Shown: one piece after another, positions 44,475 to 56,662 of the stretch
Layout: each line of letters begins with the position of its first letter
Numbering within the stretch: the stretch's first letter is position 1
Assembly: GCF_017591425.1 (NCBI RefSeq)
Contig: NW_024465885.1
Coordinates: forward strand, 42,775,001 to 42,839,000
Reading direction: 5' to 3'
Length of the DNA stretch: 64,000 bases
Origin: Ochotona curzoniae
Taxonomy: Eukaryota > Chordata > Mammalia > Lagomorpha > Ochotonidae
Position numbers and translations under genes: made by a program
The notes under the pieces: generated by a model
The model's input: only the letters and a program-made list of their open reading frames with translations
Database searches by the model: none
Told to the model about the DNA's origin: nothing

Positions 44475-44745
44475 TTTCATATCTCTCTGAGCTCCCTGCT
44501 AATGCTCCTGGTGATGCTAAAGCAGGGAGCATGGTCCAAGCACTTGACCCTGGTTACACGTGTTGGAGACCAGATGGAGTTAAAGGCTCCTGGCTTCAGC
44601 TTGGCCCAGTATTGGCCATTGTGGCTATTTGGATACTGGATCAGTAGATGGAAGATTCATTTTTTATCTCTCTCTCTCCTTGTCTTTTTCTGTGCCTCCC
44701 CACCCTCACTTTGCCTTGCAGTTTTTTAAAAAAATCTTTTAGAAA
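44475..44745 (+). mobile_element. CSINE, 5'-truncated old copy
   Basis: Only the middle and 3' part: GAGCTCCCTGCTAATGCTCC, GGATCAGTAGATGGAAGATTC, CTCTCTCTCTCCTTGTC. Confidence 0.65.
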
Positions 44746-46027
44746 ATGATTTCATTCAAGGGAACACGGAGGTAGGGAGAGAGCCGGCTTCTCTCCTGGC
44801 CACTCTTTCTATCTCTGGATGTCTGGGCTTGTCACCCCAGGCATGACGATGCTTTGGAAGGGCTGTGCTGGTCACAAGTCTGCCACTGCCATTGCGTCCT
44901 TGCCCTCAGGTCCGTCCCTGCCCTGTCAGGGCAAGATGGGGCATGACCCTGCCCTGTGAGGTTGTTTTTCCTTCAAGCCATTACCCATTTCTGCTTTGTG
45001 AATGGCTGGTCAAAAAATGAGCCATTGCTTGTGGATACAAAGACAAGCTCTTACTCAAGGTCTTAGGGCACAAGTCTAAATCAAGGGCAACATGCAGCTG
45101 AAGGATGTTCGCAGACAAATCATGACCATTACTCACAGCCGGATGACGTGAGACCACGAGTTGGACAAGTGTCCCAGACACTGAGAGATGAATCGTGTCA
45201 TCTGAGTCAGAGGGCTCCGAAGGGCCCATTCAAACACTTGAGCTCCCACCCACAGCTCCCAGAGTTACATAAGCTGTTCTCGCTCTCAGAACCCTCAGAT
45301 CCAGGTCAGAGAATCCCAAGGCCCTGGGAGCTCTTTCAGCTCCAGGCTGGGATCCTCAGGAGTTTGACAGTCACTGGAAAGCACGGATTCTTAGGGTAGA
45401 GACAGTGCAACTTCACAGAGTGCAATGTGAGAATTAACTGGTAACAATACTGGAACAGTTTCACTTAAAAACTAACACAGCTAGGGGTTGAAATGCAGGC
45501 TCAGTGTGAACTTTGTCACTGCAGCTCTCATTGTTTTCTCTGCTTGGAGATAGTGGAAGGGATGGTTTTTAAGCAGAGGAGATCAAGTTCAACTTTCATT
45601 TATGGCTACTACATTTCATGCTAGAATGGAGAAAAACACAGTAAAAAAACAAAAACAACTTGTGCCTTGCCATGAGTAATTCCTTGCTCCACACTCAGTT
45701 CTCTTCCCCCTAATTAGATGAGGGCCCCAGAATCCAGAGAGTGTTTGAGGATGTCATGAAGTTTGGAGTCTACTCACTCCCCTGTGCAAAACTGTGACCA
45801 CAGTGGGCATGAGCCTTGGGATGATCACACAGAAAGGACACTGGTTCATGCGAGTGTTGGGAAGAAGAGGGTATTTGCCAGGATTCTTTCCCTTCCCAAG
45901 TGTGGTTTGCTTTTCTCTCAGCTGAATATTTCTAGTAATGGTTGTGTGCTGGAGCACTGAGTACAATAATGGCTGTCAACTCTGTGATGCTGTCTTACTC
46001 ACCTTTGTATCCAGTGATCCAAGCATG

Positions 46028-46122
46028 GTGGATGGATGGATGGTGAATGGGTGAGTGGGGATATGGATGGACAGTGGGTAGGTGGATGGATGAGTGAAGA
46101 GATGGAAAGAAGGAAGGAAGAA
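46028..46122. repeat. GGAT/GAAG microsatellite
   Basis: GGATGGATGGATGG and later AAGAAGGAAGGAAG runs with interruptions. Confidence 0.88.
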
Positions 46123-46761
46123 CAGAGGGACAGGTAGTTGGGTGGACCAATGGACTGTCAAAAAACTAAAGTTGAGAACCAATATTAACAGGAGTTACAG
46201 GATTTATATTAGTGAGTTTCTAGAGGGCAACTCTAGAAAGAAAAATGCTGCCCTCATCCAGGGTATAAGCTCTCATTCTTAATAAGCAAAGAAATAATGG
46301 TTCAAGGGGAAATAAATAGGGCTCTGACAGAGGGCAGAGCTGTTATTACTCTCAGCACAGGTCGATCTGTCCCCTTGGAAGTGAGGAATCATGGGCCTCA
46401 GTTGTATGTTGAAGCTGCTGTCTCCAGTCATCAAATGTATGTTATGTCTGTGTGTTGTCATTTGGTGGCAAGATGAGTGCCTGTCAGATAAGCTGGGACC
46501 ATCACTTCCTACTCTCTCCACCTGCAATTGTTTATCAGGCTGGTATGCTGAACCCCAAGACCACTGTATAAAGCAAGAATGAACACCGACCCTGAAATCC
46601 TGTTACTCCCTCTTGCTGTACCGGCCAAAGCCAAGCCATCTGAGAGCCACCGTCAGTGGGTATGATGCATTTTCACAAGGATGTGGGGGACTGATGGAGG
46701 GCGGCATGCCCACAGCTGTCCTCTCCTACCTGATCTGGACACTTCTCCACTGTTGCAGGCT

Positions 46762-47105
46762 GAATTTAATCCATCACTGCACACACACACACACCCCAAT
46801 TCCTGTTGAAGCCTTAACCCCCCAGTACTTCAGAATGAGACTGGCTTACACAAAGGGCTATAAAGAGGTGATTATGCTAACACAAGGCCATCAGGGCAGT
46901 CCCTAACGCAGTCTGGCTCATGCCCTCATTTAAGAGGGAATTAGACACATAGCAAAACATGCCAGGGAGGCAAGCTCACAGAACATAGATAGAGAAGTTC
47001 ATTGCTCTCTAAGAGAAGAGGTCTCAGATGAGGAAAGCAAACCTGCCAACACCTTGATTTTGCTCTTTCAGTCCCAGAGAACAGAAGTGTCTGTCATCCA
47101 AGTCA
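46762..47105. mobile_element. Ancient interspersed repeat, family unresolved
   Basis: CCCCCCAGTACTTCAGAATG, AAAGAGGTGATTATGC and CTGCCAACACCTTGATTTTG are landmarks of a common old mammalian element. I cannot name the family with confidence. Confidence 0.5.
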
Positions 47106-47601
47106 CTCAGTCAGAGGGATTGTGTCCCCGTAGCCTGAGCCAACCAGCACACCCACAACTCCCAGACGTGAGGACCTTGAAATCTGCACAGAGGAGCTGA
47201 TCATTCAGGGCTGGCTGTGGTGAAGGGTCAGCCATCCTCACTTGCACTTGACCAAGACTCAAGAGGAGTCTTGGTTGGTAGAGTAGGGTGGAAGCTTTGA
47301 AGTGGAGTAGGGAAGGTTTCAGGTGCCCTGAAGGGAGGTACTGGCCTGGAGCACTTGGAGGTGGCCTAATTGGAAGGGAGATATCCTAGGTGACTGGTTC
47401 AGGGAGTGTATTTGACTTTTTCTCTGGTTGTTTCTGACTTGGAAGCAGGGAGGCTGGTTGTCTCAGACCAAATCTTGACTATTGGATGCTAAGATTCCTG
47501 TGGGAGCCAAGGGCCAGGGGTCCATTATTGCCCATGACCTGGCCTTGTCATTCTGTATCTCACAGGGCAGTAGAATGTCTTCTCACCCAGTTGCCTGGCC
47601 A

Positions 47602-47815
47602 TACCAGTTTCCTAGAATTGCTGTAACACATTACAATGAACTTGACAGCTTAAAACAGAAATTTGGTTTCTCACAATTCCCTTGTCCCATCCAGGATGGC
47701 TTTGTCTTCACACCCGTGAAGACCAAATCCCCAAAGGTCACATTTTGGGGTCCTTGGTGGACATGAACTTGGGGGACACCATCCATCCCACCTACTGAAT
47801 GGGATCTTCTGCTGT
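47602..47815. mobile_element. Ancient interspersed repeat, opposite orientation
   Basis: CCAGTTTCCTAGAATTGCTG, CAGCTTAAAACAGAAATTTGG and GAACTTGGGGGACACCATCC match the reverse-orientation landmarks of the same class of old repeat as 46762-47105. Confidence 0.5.
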
Positions 47816-48233
47816 CTCTAAGACCAGAAGCCTGGCAGGTCTGGACCATGGGTAACTTGGGGGATTTTATTCTACAAAGTCTCCAGGTATCCAGATACAG
47901 GATGTTAGAAAGTGCTTTGGTACCATAGGAACAAAGAAGGGTGACCAGTGGAATGATGGGCAGGCCCACTCCAAGGAAGGCCAACTATGGGGCCAGGTTG
48001 GTTGACTGGTAGCCTCCTCACATGAGCTTTCACAGAGCAACCACAGAGACAGCTAGGCCATCATGGGGAAGAGGGTGGGAGCCCTGAATTGTAGGAATAA
48101 CATCTTGTTAAGACCTGCAATTCACCTTAAAGAATTCTTCATAAAGGTTGTGGAATGGGAATTAAAAGATAGGTCTATTTCCATTCAGAATATTTTGAAA
48201 TACATAGGCATAAAGGTCTCCAAAAAGTTCATG

Positions 48234-48541
48234 GAGGACCCGGTGGTGTGGCCTAGCGGCTAAAGTCCTCACCTTGAACATGCCAGGTTCTAATCCCAGC
48301 AGCTCCACTTCCCATCCAGCTCCCTGCCTGTGGCGTGGGAAAGCAGTCGAGGACGGTCCAAAGCCTTGGATACCTGCACCCACGTGGGAGACCCGGAAGA
48401 AGTTCCTGGTTCCCGGCTTTGGATTGGCGCAGCACCGGCTGTTGCGCTCACTTGGGGAGTGAATCATCGGACGGAAAATCTTCCTCTTTGTCTCTCTCCT
48501 CTCTGTATATCTGCCTTTCCAATAAAAATAAATCTTTTTTT
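48234..48541 (+). mobile_element. CSINE, young sense copy
   Basis: GACCCGGTGGTGTGGCCTAG to CAATAAAAATAAATC and a T-rich end. Duplication AAAAAGTTCATG at 48222-48233 and 48542-48553. Confidence 0.94.
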
Positions 48542-49135
48542 AAAAAGTTCATGAAAATGTGTAGAATTGAAAATGAGGCATGAATTTCACAGCTTCTCTC
48601 AGTTCCACCTTCTGTTGTTGCTTTCTCACTAAGTCAAGTGCCCCAGAGAAGACTAACTAGCAAGAACCCTGAACACAAGTGGAACCGCAGAGCCCATTTT
48701 CATCCCACCCTTGCCATGTAGGTAGTAGAGCAAAAGGCACATCAAATGAGAAACCAACAGAGTAGGGACTTGGGGTGAGAGAGTAAATGTGAGGATTAGA
48801 GAATCCTTGTATGCCAGGCACTTAGAACAGTTGAGTGCACAGTGAGGGTTACAGAAGGATTAACAATTGTGTGCTGGCTGTGTTGCGGTGCTATTATGCA
48901 GAATACACGGGCCTGAGGTTTCATCTTTGATCTGCATTAAAGAGCTGTGGGCAGGTTGCCTCCATCTCTGGTGAGGCGCCTCACTGGGATAAAAATAAGA
49001 AACACAAAAGACAGATTTAAGAGACTGAACCTGCCTTCTAATGCCACTGCCATTTTTCAAAATGCTTTTATGAAATTCTGTTTTGCCCTTGGAATTCCTC
49101 ATGCTCTTTAAAACACATACTCACAAATGTATTAT

Positions 49136-49310
49136 TATTTGGAAACAATTTGATTTACAGAAAAAAATTTTGCTAAGATGATGTAGAGAGTTCTGGAATA
49201 CCTTTTACCCCATTTCCTCCGTTGGCAACATCTTAGCATAAGCCATTAGAACGTTCGTCAAAACCAAGAGGCTGACGTGAGGGTATTTCTGTGAACTAGA
49301 CACCAACCTT
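49136..49310. mobile_element. Ancient L1M-like fragment
   Basis: GATTTACAGAAAAAAATTTTG, TTTTACCCCATTTCCTCC and GGCAACATCTTAGC resemble the 3' part of old L1M families. Confidence 0.5.
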
Positions 49311-49331
49311 TATTTGCATGTTGCTGTTTGT

Positions 49332-49690
49332 TTGGAAGCTGGGTTCTCCCCCAAAATCCGTGTGTTAAAGGATTGGCCCCAGGGTGCGGTTGCTATGGGG
49401 AGGCGATGGAACCTCTAGGGGGTATGCCCAATGGAAGGTCCTCAGGTGTCTGGGCACACTGCCCTCAGAAGGTTGGTCTCACAGGAGACTTGTTAGAAAA
49501 CCTGAGGTTGAGCCCAGCCTACATCTCCTGCTCTCACTTTCACCTGTCATGGCTTTTTGTCTTTATTAGAAGATAAGCAAATGGGGCTGCCCACGCTTGG
49601 CCTTGAGCTTCCAAAATCTGGAACTACACCTATCTTTTCTCTTGAGTAATTTTGTTGTCCCAAGTACTAATACAGCAAATTAATACAGCT
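49332..49690. mobile_element. Ancient LTR-like interspersed repeat, family unresolved
   Basis: CCCCCAAAATCCGTGTGTTAA near the start and CTACACCTATCTTTTCTCTT plus TACTAATACAGC at the end resemble old mammalian LTR-type elements. Not open for any protein. Confidence 0.45.
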
Positions 49691-50269
49691 GTCACCCATT
49701 TGCCATTCATGTCCTCTTTCCAACCCAGGAAAGCCTTGCAACTTTCCAGCCTTCTCTCGCTTGAGGTAGTTGGCCCATCTTGGCGATGCTTCTTGAGCGG
49801 GGCGGTGTGCTGGAGCTTGAGGTGGACTGGCCTGGTTCTGTTGCATGTCTCCCTGTGTGGGTTTGTGTTCTTTATCAGGATGAGACTGCAGCGGTGGGTT
49901 TTGCAAAGAATGCTGCCGCGTTAGAATGTCCTCATCACATTGTGTTAGAGAAAACAGAAATGCCAGGTGATATCATCCGCCATGTGAATGCCCATCATCT
50001 CCTAGGTCAGCCTCTTATTGTCAGGCTCTTATTTTTTCCCTTTTTCTTCTCTAGTCTTTGGATGTAAATCACTAAGCCCAGCCCCAAGGTTTGTGCTTAG
50101 TGGGGATGGAGTTGCACTTTGCAGAGGGGACAATATTTACGTACATTATTTAAAAATTCTTCTTTAGGTAAGATGTGCTTCTCCACCCCTCACCTGCTCC
50201 CATTATTTTGTTCACTCACTTGGTTGTATTAGTATAAGCATATGGTATTCAATTTATACATTGGGTTAT

Positions 50270-50598
50270 TTATTTATTGTTTAAGATTTATTTTTATTGG
50301 AAAGGCAGATTTGCGGAGAGCAGGAAAGAGAGAAAGGTCTACCATCTACTGGTTCACTCCCCCAAAAGGCCCCAGTGGCAGGAGCTGAGATGACTTGAAG
50401 CCAGGAGCCAGGAGCTTCTTCCAGGTCTTCCATGTAAGTGCAGGGTCCCAAAGATTTGGGCCATCCTTGACTGCTTTCCCAGGCCACAAGCAGGGAGCTG
50501 GATGGAAAATGGAGCAGCCAGGACATGAACCGGGACCCATATGGGATCCCAGTACTTGCAAGGGGAGGATTAGCCAATTGAGGCATTGCACAGGGCCC
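50270..50598 (-). mobile_element. CSINE, antisense copy
   Basis: TTTAAGATTTATTTTTATTGG to GCATTGCACAGGGCCC. TTGGGTTAT flanks both sides (50261-50269, 50605-50613). Confidence 0.9.
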
Positions 50599-50950
50599 TG
50601 TATGTTGGGTTATAATCTAGGACTGCATGATTTGTATTGTTGCCTGATTGCTCCAACTGCAGCATTAGGGCCCCCCTTTCAGGTTTTTTGAATGTACCCC
50701 TTCCCTTGGTATTTGGAGTGCATCCTTGTTTCCTAACACGGCCAGCTGCTCTGGGCTTGTCTTACATTTTCCCTATTTCTGCTTGGAATCAGCTCTTTCT
50801 CTAAAAAACCCTGATTCATTGCCTTCTTTAGCCTATTATCGTGAGGGGCAACTCCAGTTCCTTTGTGGATGGATGTTAAAACTATAATCACAACCAGAGT
50901 CATGTCTGGTGAAATAGACAGGAAATCAAGTACATCAAATTACACCTTTT

Positions 50951-51235
50951 TTAAAAGAAGAGATTGATTGACTTTTTCTGAAATTCAGAGTTAGAGAAGA
51001 GAGAGAAACATCTTCCACTTACTGTTTTACTGGACAGCCTGAAGCCAGGAGCTTTCTCCTGGTCTCCCACATGGATGACAGGGCCCCCCCAAATTGGGCC
51101 ATGTTCCACTATTGTCCCCAAGCCATTAGCAGGGAGCTGAATTGGAGGTAAAGCAGCTGGGACAGGAGCAAGCACCCCAGTGGGATGCCAATGTCACAGG
51201 CAGTAGCTGCTTGCTATACTACAGCGCCAGCCCCG
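50951..51235 (-). mobile_element. CSINE, antisense copy inserted beside an L1-type poly(A)
   Basis: AAAGAAGAGATTGATTGACT to CTACAGCGCCAGCCCC. AATTACAC occurs on both sides (about 50938 and 51237). Confidence 0.84.
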
Positions 51236-51560
51236 GAATTACACTTTTTTTTAATTTAAATTTTATTTTTTAATAATGACTACATGGTTGATCAGGGTGG
51301 GAAGGACCAAGCTTTAGGGAAAATTGGGTGTACTCATTGCTTCCAAATTTGCTACTTCTTGTTGTTCCTGGGGGAAGGGGAGAGACAAAGGGGAAAAGCA
51401 CTCATGACTTTCCACGTGTCCAGTACCCAGGGATGAGGAGCTGCCACCTTATATCAGCCCAGAGTCTCAGTGTGTACGTATTCTGAGGGAATTACATATT
51501 TCATCAAAACTCCTAGAGCACTGAGTAGGCAGTGAGCCAACAATTACTGCAGTTCTGATG
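51236..51560 (-). mobile_element. Probable L1 3' end (lagomorph type)
   Basis: Poly-T followed by TTTAATAATGACTACATGG, GATCAGGGTGGGAAGG and AAAGCACTCATGACTTTCC. Resembles, from memory, a lagomorph L1 3' UTR. No coding remnant. Confidence 0.5.
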
Positions 51561-52051
51561 CTTTTTAGAAAGTGTTTGCTAAGTCCTGATCACATTAGTA
51601 TTTCTGCATAAAAGAATCTGATCATCTCACTGCTTCCACGGGATGAACTGAGCACAAGCAAGGTCACTGCTGTTCAAGAGACAAGTTAGCGCTGCCTCTG
51701 CTTCTTTATTTCAGCGTGGGTGTTTCTCCTCCGACTCAGGGGAGAGGCAGCATTCCACATCAGCCTGAATGCATCGCCTCTGATCACAGTGCAAAGCACA
51801 GGTTCTGTGATCAGGAGCGCCACTTTCCTAACAAACTCAGAGCCAAGGCTGAGGCTTTCCAGCATGAGTTCATCATTCGAACTCCCTGGTGAGTCTTCCC
51901 AGACATTTCCCTGGTGTCCTAGTCCGCTTGCCTTTGAATGGGCACACCAGCCAGCGCATGCGTCAAGGTTTGCGCAACACTCAACCCTGCTGGGATGTCC
52001 TCCACTCTATCAGTGGCCAGGCAGCACTTTTGTATTCCATCACCGGCCTAT

Positions 52052-52138
52052 CCCCTTTCTTTCATTTTTTTTCCTCTTCTCTCTCCTCTCTTCTCTTCTT
52101 TCCTTTCCCTTTCTTTCTTCCCTTCCCTTACTTCACTA
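52052..52138. repeat. Pyrimidine-rich (CTTT/CCTT) tract
   Basis: TTTTTTTCCTCTTCTCTCTCC and following CTTTCCCTTTC words. Confidence 0.85.
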
Positions 52139-52150
52139 AAAAACTTGAGG

Positions 52151-52472
52151 GGGCCAGCATTGTGGCATAACAAATTAAACCAGTGCCTGCAATGCTGGCA
52201 TCCGGCTTTGCATTGATTCTTGTCCTAACTTCTGCACTTCTGATCCAGCTGCCTGCTAATTTCCCTGAGAAAGCAGAAAAGATGGCCCAACTCCTAAGGC
52301 CCCTGGTCCCACACAGGAGACCTGGATGAAGGTCCTGGCTTCTGACTTTAGTTTGGCCCTACACTGGCCCTTTAGACCATTTGGAGGGTGAACCAGCAGA
52401 AGAAAGATCTCTCTGTCTCTCTTTCTCTCTCATTCTATAACTCTGCCTTTCAGATAAAAAAAAAAAAACTGT
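52151..52472 (+). mobile_element. CSINE, older sense copy
   Basis: GGGGCCAGCATTGTGGCATAA to CTCTGCCTTTCAGATAAAA and poly(A). Confidence 0.87.
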
Positions 52473-52728
52473 TTTGATGTCAGAGAGAAAGTTCTTGTAT
52501 CTGCTTGTTTAATGGTTTACTCAAATAACCAGTAGAGCCCAAGCTGGGAACCAGGAACTCAAACCAGGTCTCCAGCGTGGTTGGCAGAGACCCAAGTGCA
52601 TGGGGCATCGCCACAGCTTCCCAGGTGTGCATCAGCTGGCAGCTGGAATGTGGAGCTGGAACTTGAACCCGGTCACTGTGATCAAGAATGAGACCATCTG
52701 AGCTTCTGCACCAAACACCTGCCCCTCC
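52473..52728 (-). mobile_element. CSINE, old antisense copy abutting the previous one
   Basis: CAGAGAGAAAGTTCTTGTATC to TGCACCAAACACCTGCCCC. Head to head with the preceding CSINE at their poly(A) ends. Confidence 0.7.
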
Positions 52729-53699
52729 TTGCTTTGTTAAACTTTCTATGACAAGCAGTGGTTCATTCCTGCTGTTTTTTGGCTTGTTTTTTTCTTTTTT
52801 TGGTACATGTCTTGTGTACTCATTGTTTTACTTGATACAGACTTTGCAACTCTTTGCTCTGAAAATCCCTATCAGTTTTACCAGGTGTGAAGCAGCATGA
52901 CCTTTCTTTACTCCTAGCCCAGCGCAAGCCTGCCCATGCGGTTGGTGCCCCAGGCACAAACAGGCTACAAATCCATGCTGGGGGCAGACAAGCCCCGCAA
53001 GACACCAGGTTGGAGCTCACACAAATCTGCCTCTTTAAACGGACAAGCATTGGTGTGCTCATCTTGTCTTTAGAAAGACCGCATATCATTTAGCCAGGAG
53101 TGACCCCCAAAACTGTCCCTAGAGCTTTATTCCATAAATGAGAGCAAGCCAACTCCTGCTGGATCCAGCATAGCTCTTACTAGAGCCTCTCTCTCTCTCT
53201 TTCTCTCGTGTGTGTGCACTCGCTCTAGCTTGCTCATCTTATTCCAGCTTACCCAGGCTTGTTTTGAAAATGTCAAGATTGAAAGTCACTGAAAATGAAA
53301 TTTCTGCTCGGTCTTACCCACTGTTCAGCTTGCCCTGTGTCGCTGCCTTCTGGATGCTTCTCCAACTGCTTCACTGAGTTTGTCAGCATCCTCCGTGGCT
53401 AAGGGAACAGACATGTCGCACGGATTGCTCCTGACTCTCTGTTGCGGATTGAATTGTGTATCTGCCCCACCCCAGCCCTAAGTCATGCAGTTTTCTTGTT
53501 ATCCCCTTTCCTTTCCATCTCCTAGGAAGGTCCCCAGAAGCTAGAGGCTGCAGGTTAGGGGTGTCACAGGCTGGACCATCCTGCAGACTCAGTTGGGGAA
53601 GGTTCAGGGGCCTTGATCCCCATGCTGGAGTGGTTGATGTTTTCCACACTGCTCAACCATACAGAGTTGGAGTGGTTCTATGGTTCCCTCCCTCAGTGT

Positions 53700-53905
53700 G
53701 GAAGACCCTATCTAATTCAGCTTGGGTTGCCTGACCCAGGCTGCCTCTTTCCCAAAGTTGTAGAGCTTGGGAAGTTCAAGATCATGGTTGGTCCTGAAGA
53801 TCATCCTCCTCTGGGCTGGCAAATAGCTGCCTTCTGGCTTTGTCTTTACTTGGCAGAGTGATGGTCTCGCACTCTTTCTCGAAGGACAATCATCCTGCCA
53901 CAGGC
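53700..53905. mobile_element. Ancient interspersed repeat fragment, family unresolved
   Basis: GAGCTTGGGAAGTTCAAGATC followed by AATAGCTGCCTTCTGG resembles the reverse-orientation old repeat seen at 18300 and 47602. Confidence 0.45.
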
Positions 53906-53924
53906 CACACCTCCTGGTACCCTC

Positions 53925-54022
53925 ACCTTGGGGTAGAGAAGCTAGGACTTGGACCAGCACCATATGGAATGCTAGTGCTGCAGGTAGTGGCTTAGCCTAC
54001 TATGCCATAGTAATGACCCAGT
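53925..54022 (-). mobile_element. CSINE head-end fragment
   Basis: AGCTAGGACTTGGACCAGCAC, CATATGGAATGCTAGTGCTG and CTTAGCCTACTATGCCATAG. Only about 100 bp remains. Confidence 0.65.
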
Positions 54023-56613
54023 CAAAGCTCTTTAACTCTGGGTCAGTCACTTGTTCCTCTGTAGAGTGGTATGCTAAGAGCACATGGACATTGATGCTCA
54101 GCCTGGGCCTTCAGAAATCCCTTTGAGCCCATCTTACAGGCACAATGCCTGCTTTCGGGTGCTCCCTCTCTCCCAGCTTGCACCTGCCACCCTCCTCCAC
54201 GAGTATGCTCTGGCCCTGGTTCACCTGCAAGAGTTTGACTCCACAGGCTGCTGGCACTGCTTGAAGATAAGGCATGCTGCTGGCCTCCCCTGGCCTAGTG
54301 GCTTACTTTATCAATACTTGGGAATTGATAGGAATGGTGACAAAGGGTAATGACCCCATTGTGCTTGGTCCAGGATCTTCCCAGTCTCAGCACTCCAAGT
54401 ACTTGGGATGGTTGGTTACAGATGCAGAAGCCCTGGAAGGTGTCCATTCTGGCTGCCCCAGGCTATGCCTCTCTGTTCAGGTGGATGTTGTGCAGCCCTC
54501 TGGCCCTGGCTGCCACAGCCGAGCCTGGCCCTGGCATGCAGGAGCTAGGGCCTCCAGGGTATCCCTCCACCTGCAAGGCTTTTCCAATCATCTGTCTACT
54601 CCCCCTCAGCTGCTTGCCATACAGAGTCTGCATCCAGGACAGCATGTGGCAGCAGGGATGTCCTGAATCTTCCCCCATTTTAGCATGCCAGGCAGGGGTT
54701 CTTCCCAAAGGAGTTGGTCTTGGCAAAGCTCATGGAAGCTGTGAATGAGAAGCAGCTGCCCCGCCAGCATCCTGTGCGGTTGGGAACAGGCACGCTGTGC
54801 TGGCACCTGGCCTGTCCCCACACGCAGGTTGCCAAACAGCTCCTGGGCAGGCACTGATGGGAACTGCCAGGCAAGGCCTGTCTTGGTGACCATAAACCCT
54901 GGTTGGGGAGTACCCAAGGCTGCAGGCCAAATGTCCCACAATAGCCATGTTAGAGCAGTTTGCAAGGGAAGCCTGAAGGAGTTCCCCGCCTCCTCCCGCC
55001 CAGTGTTTTTGCTTCATGTGGTCTTGCTCCTTGATAGAAGTGTTTTGTTGAACTTCCGCGATGGTCAAGATGCTGCTGATCATTGGAATTCAACCTAACC
55101 CTCATCTACTCCCCACTACTTTCAGAGCAGTTGGAGAATCCCCACCTGCCACAGTGCAAGAATTCTGCCTGCTTCACTTTCCCAGCTGTTGCCAAACTAC
55201 TACCCAAGTTTGTGGATTTTCCTGGCATTGTGAGGAGTTATGGGAACCACTTTGGGAGGTGTGCAAACCAAAGCATATACCACATGGTGTTTCTGCAATG
55301 CAGAAGCTTCAACTTCATTTCTTAATGACTCCCTCTAGCCTAGTGGAGTAGGGGCTCCAGAAAGGAAGGGTGTTGGCAATTCCTTTCAGAAAATCTGTCC
55401 TTCAACAGGTGAGGGGTGACAAGAGCTTGTGAATGTTCTGATATCATGCAAAGCAGCTCCAGCTTTCTTGCAGAGGAAATAGAGCCTCTTAGCTATGCTT
55501 CCCAAACCTGTCTTCTCAGGCAAGGGAGGAGGTACCTGGGTCTTGATAACATCTTAATGCTGGTGCAGTGCTAACAGGCAGGGCTGGATGAGGGGGAGTG
55601 ATGGCGGAGTGTCTAAAACTGGAAGAAAAGAAAGTTCAGGCAATCCAGAATCACTTCCTTTACTTTTGCAAGGTTCAGTGCTGGCTATCAGCTTTGATTT
55701 CTCCAGGCAAGCTCTCCAAAAGACCAATGGCAAAAGAAAAGGACTGTCATCTCCATGTGTACCTTGAGTTATGATTTCAATAAGTTCTGGAGACTCTGCT
55801 TTTATCGGATTCCTAAATACCTGCAAGTTGTGCTGGTATTATGGTATTATTTTACTATTCCATAAAGGTCCATGAAACTAGAATCATGAGGCATGCCAGG
55901 GAGTTTTAAGCTTCAAGGTACCCTTGCTTGGTACGAGTTGGGACTACATCCCTGGGTTGTTGAAACCCCTCCCAAGAAATCATGTCATTGCTGTTCCTTC
56001 CCGCATCTGGGGTTACCCGTGAGATTGAGCGTCATTCATTCTTTCATTATTTGCAATATTCCTTAAGCCTGCAGGCAACATTGAGTTCCTGAATGCTTTC
56101 CTAGACTTACTTTAGAACTATGAGGAATGATTAAGGCGGAAAGCAGCAGAGTGCTCGTGGTAGATGCACGGAGGAAAGAGGGAAGGGACAATTAGGGCAG
56201 TGCTGAAACTCTCCTACCCCCAGCTGCCTTCTCCTCCCTTTCCTGGCACCCCCATACCCATGCCAAGTCCTTCTGATTTGATCCCGCATCTCCTGGAATA
56301 ACTGAACTGCCCAAGGCTCTTCTTACTCAGTCATTTCACGGAAAGGAAACACTTCAGTCCTGATCCTGCACCCTCTCAGATAGAAAGGCGTCTGAGGACG
56401 AGAGTAGAAATGGTTGCGGTGACAGTGTCTCATTGACAAAGTGAGATGCCAAGTGCAGAACTACGCTCAGGGGTGAGGCAGAAGAAATACACAAAAACTA
56501 GCGCTCAACTCTGATCTCCCACATGGGAATCGCTAAGGCCAAGGGTTGTTCTTGGCTCAACATTGGCACAAATATTCAAGATCATCCATGTTGTTGAAGG
56601 AGCAGAGACGACC

Positions 56614-56662
56614 CCAGAGAGAGAGAGAGAGAGAGCGCTCTAGCCCTCTAGCCCTCTAGCCC
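56614..56662. repeat. GA run followed by 8-bp TAGCCCTC repeats
   Basis: (GA)n then three TAGCCC units in tandem. Confidence 0.85.

Larger units (their letters stand above)
40321..48230. other. Intergenic sequence, first part
   Basis: No exon or conserved ORF is seen. Contents: an L1 ORF2-region fragment (40990-41470), CSINEs at 41690, 42771 and 44475, a GGAT/GGAA microsatellite (46028-46122) and old interspersed repeats at 46762-47105 and 47602-47815. The stretches 42001-42770, 43101-44470, 44746-46020, 47106-47600 and 47816-48230 are unassigned. Confidence 0.7.
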
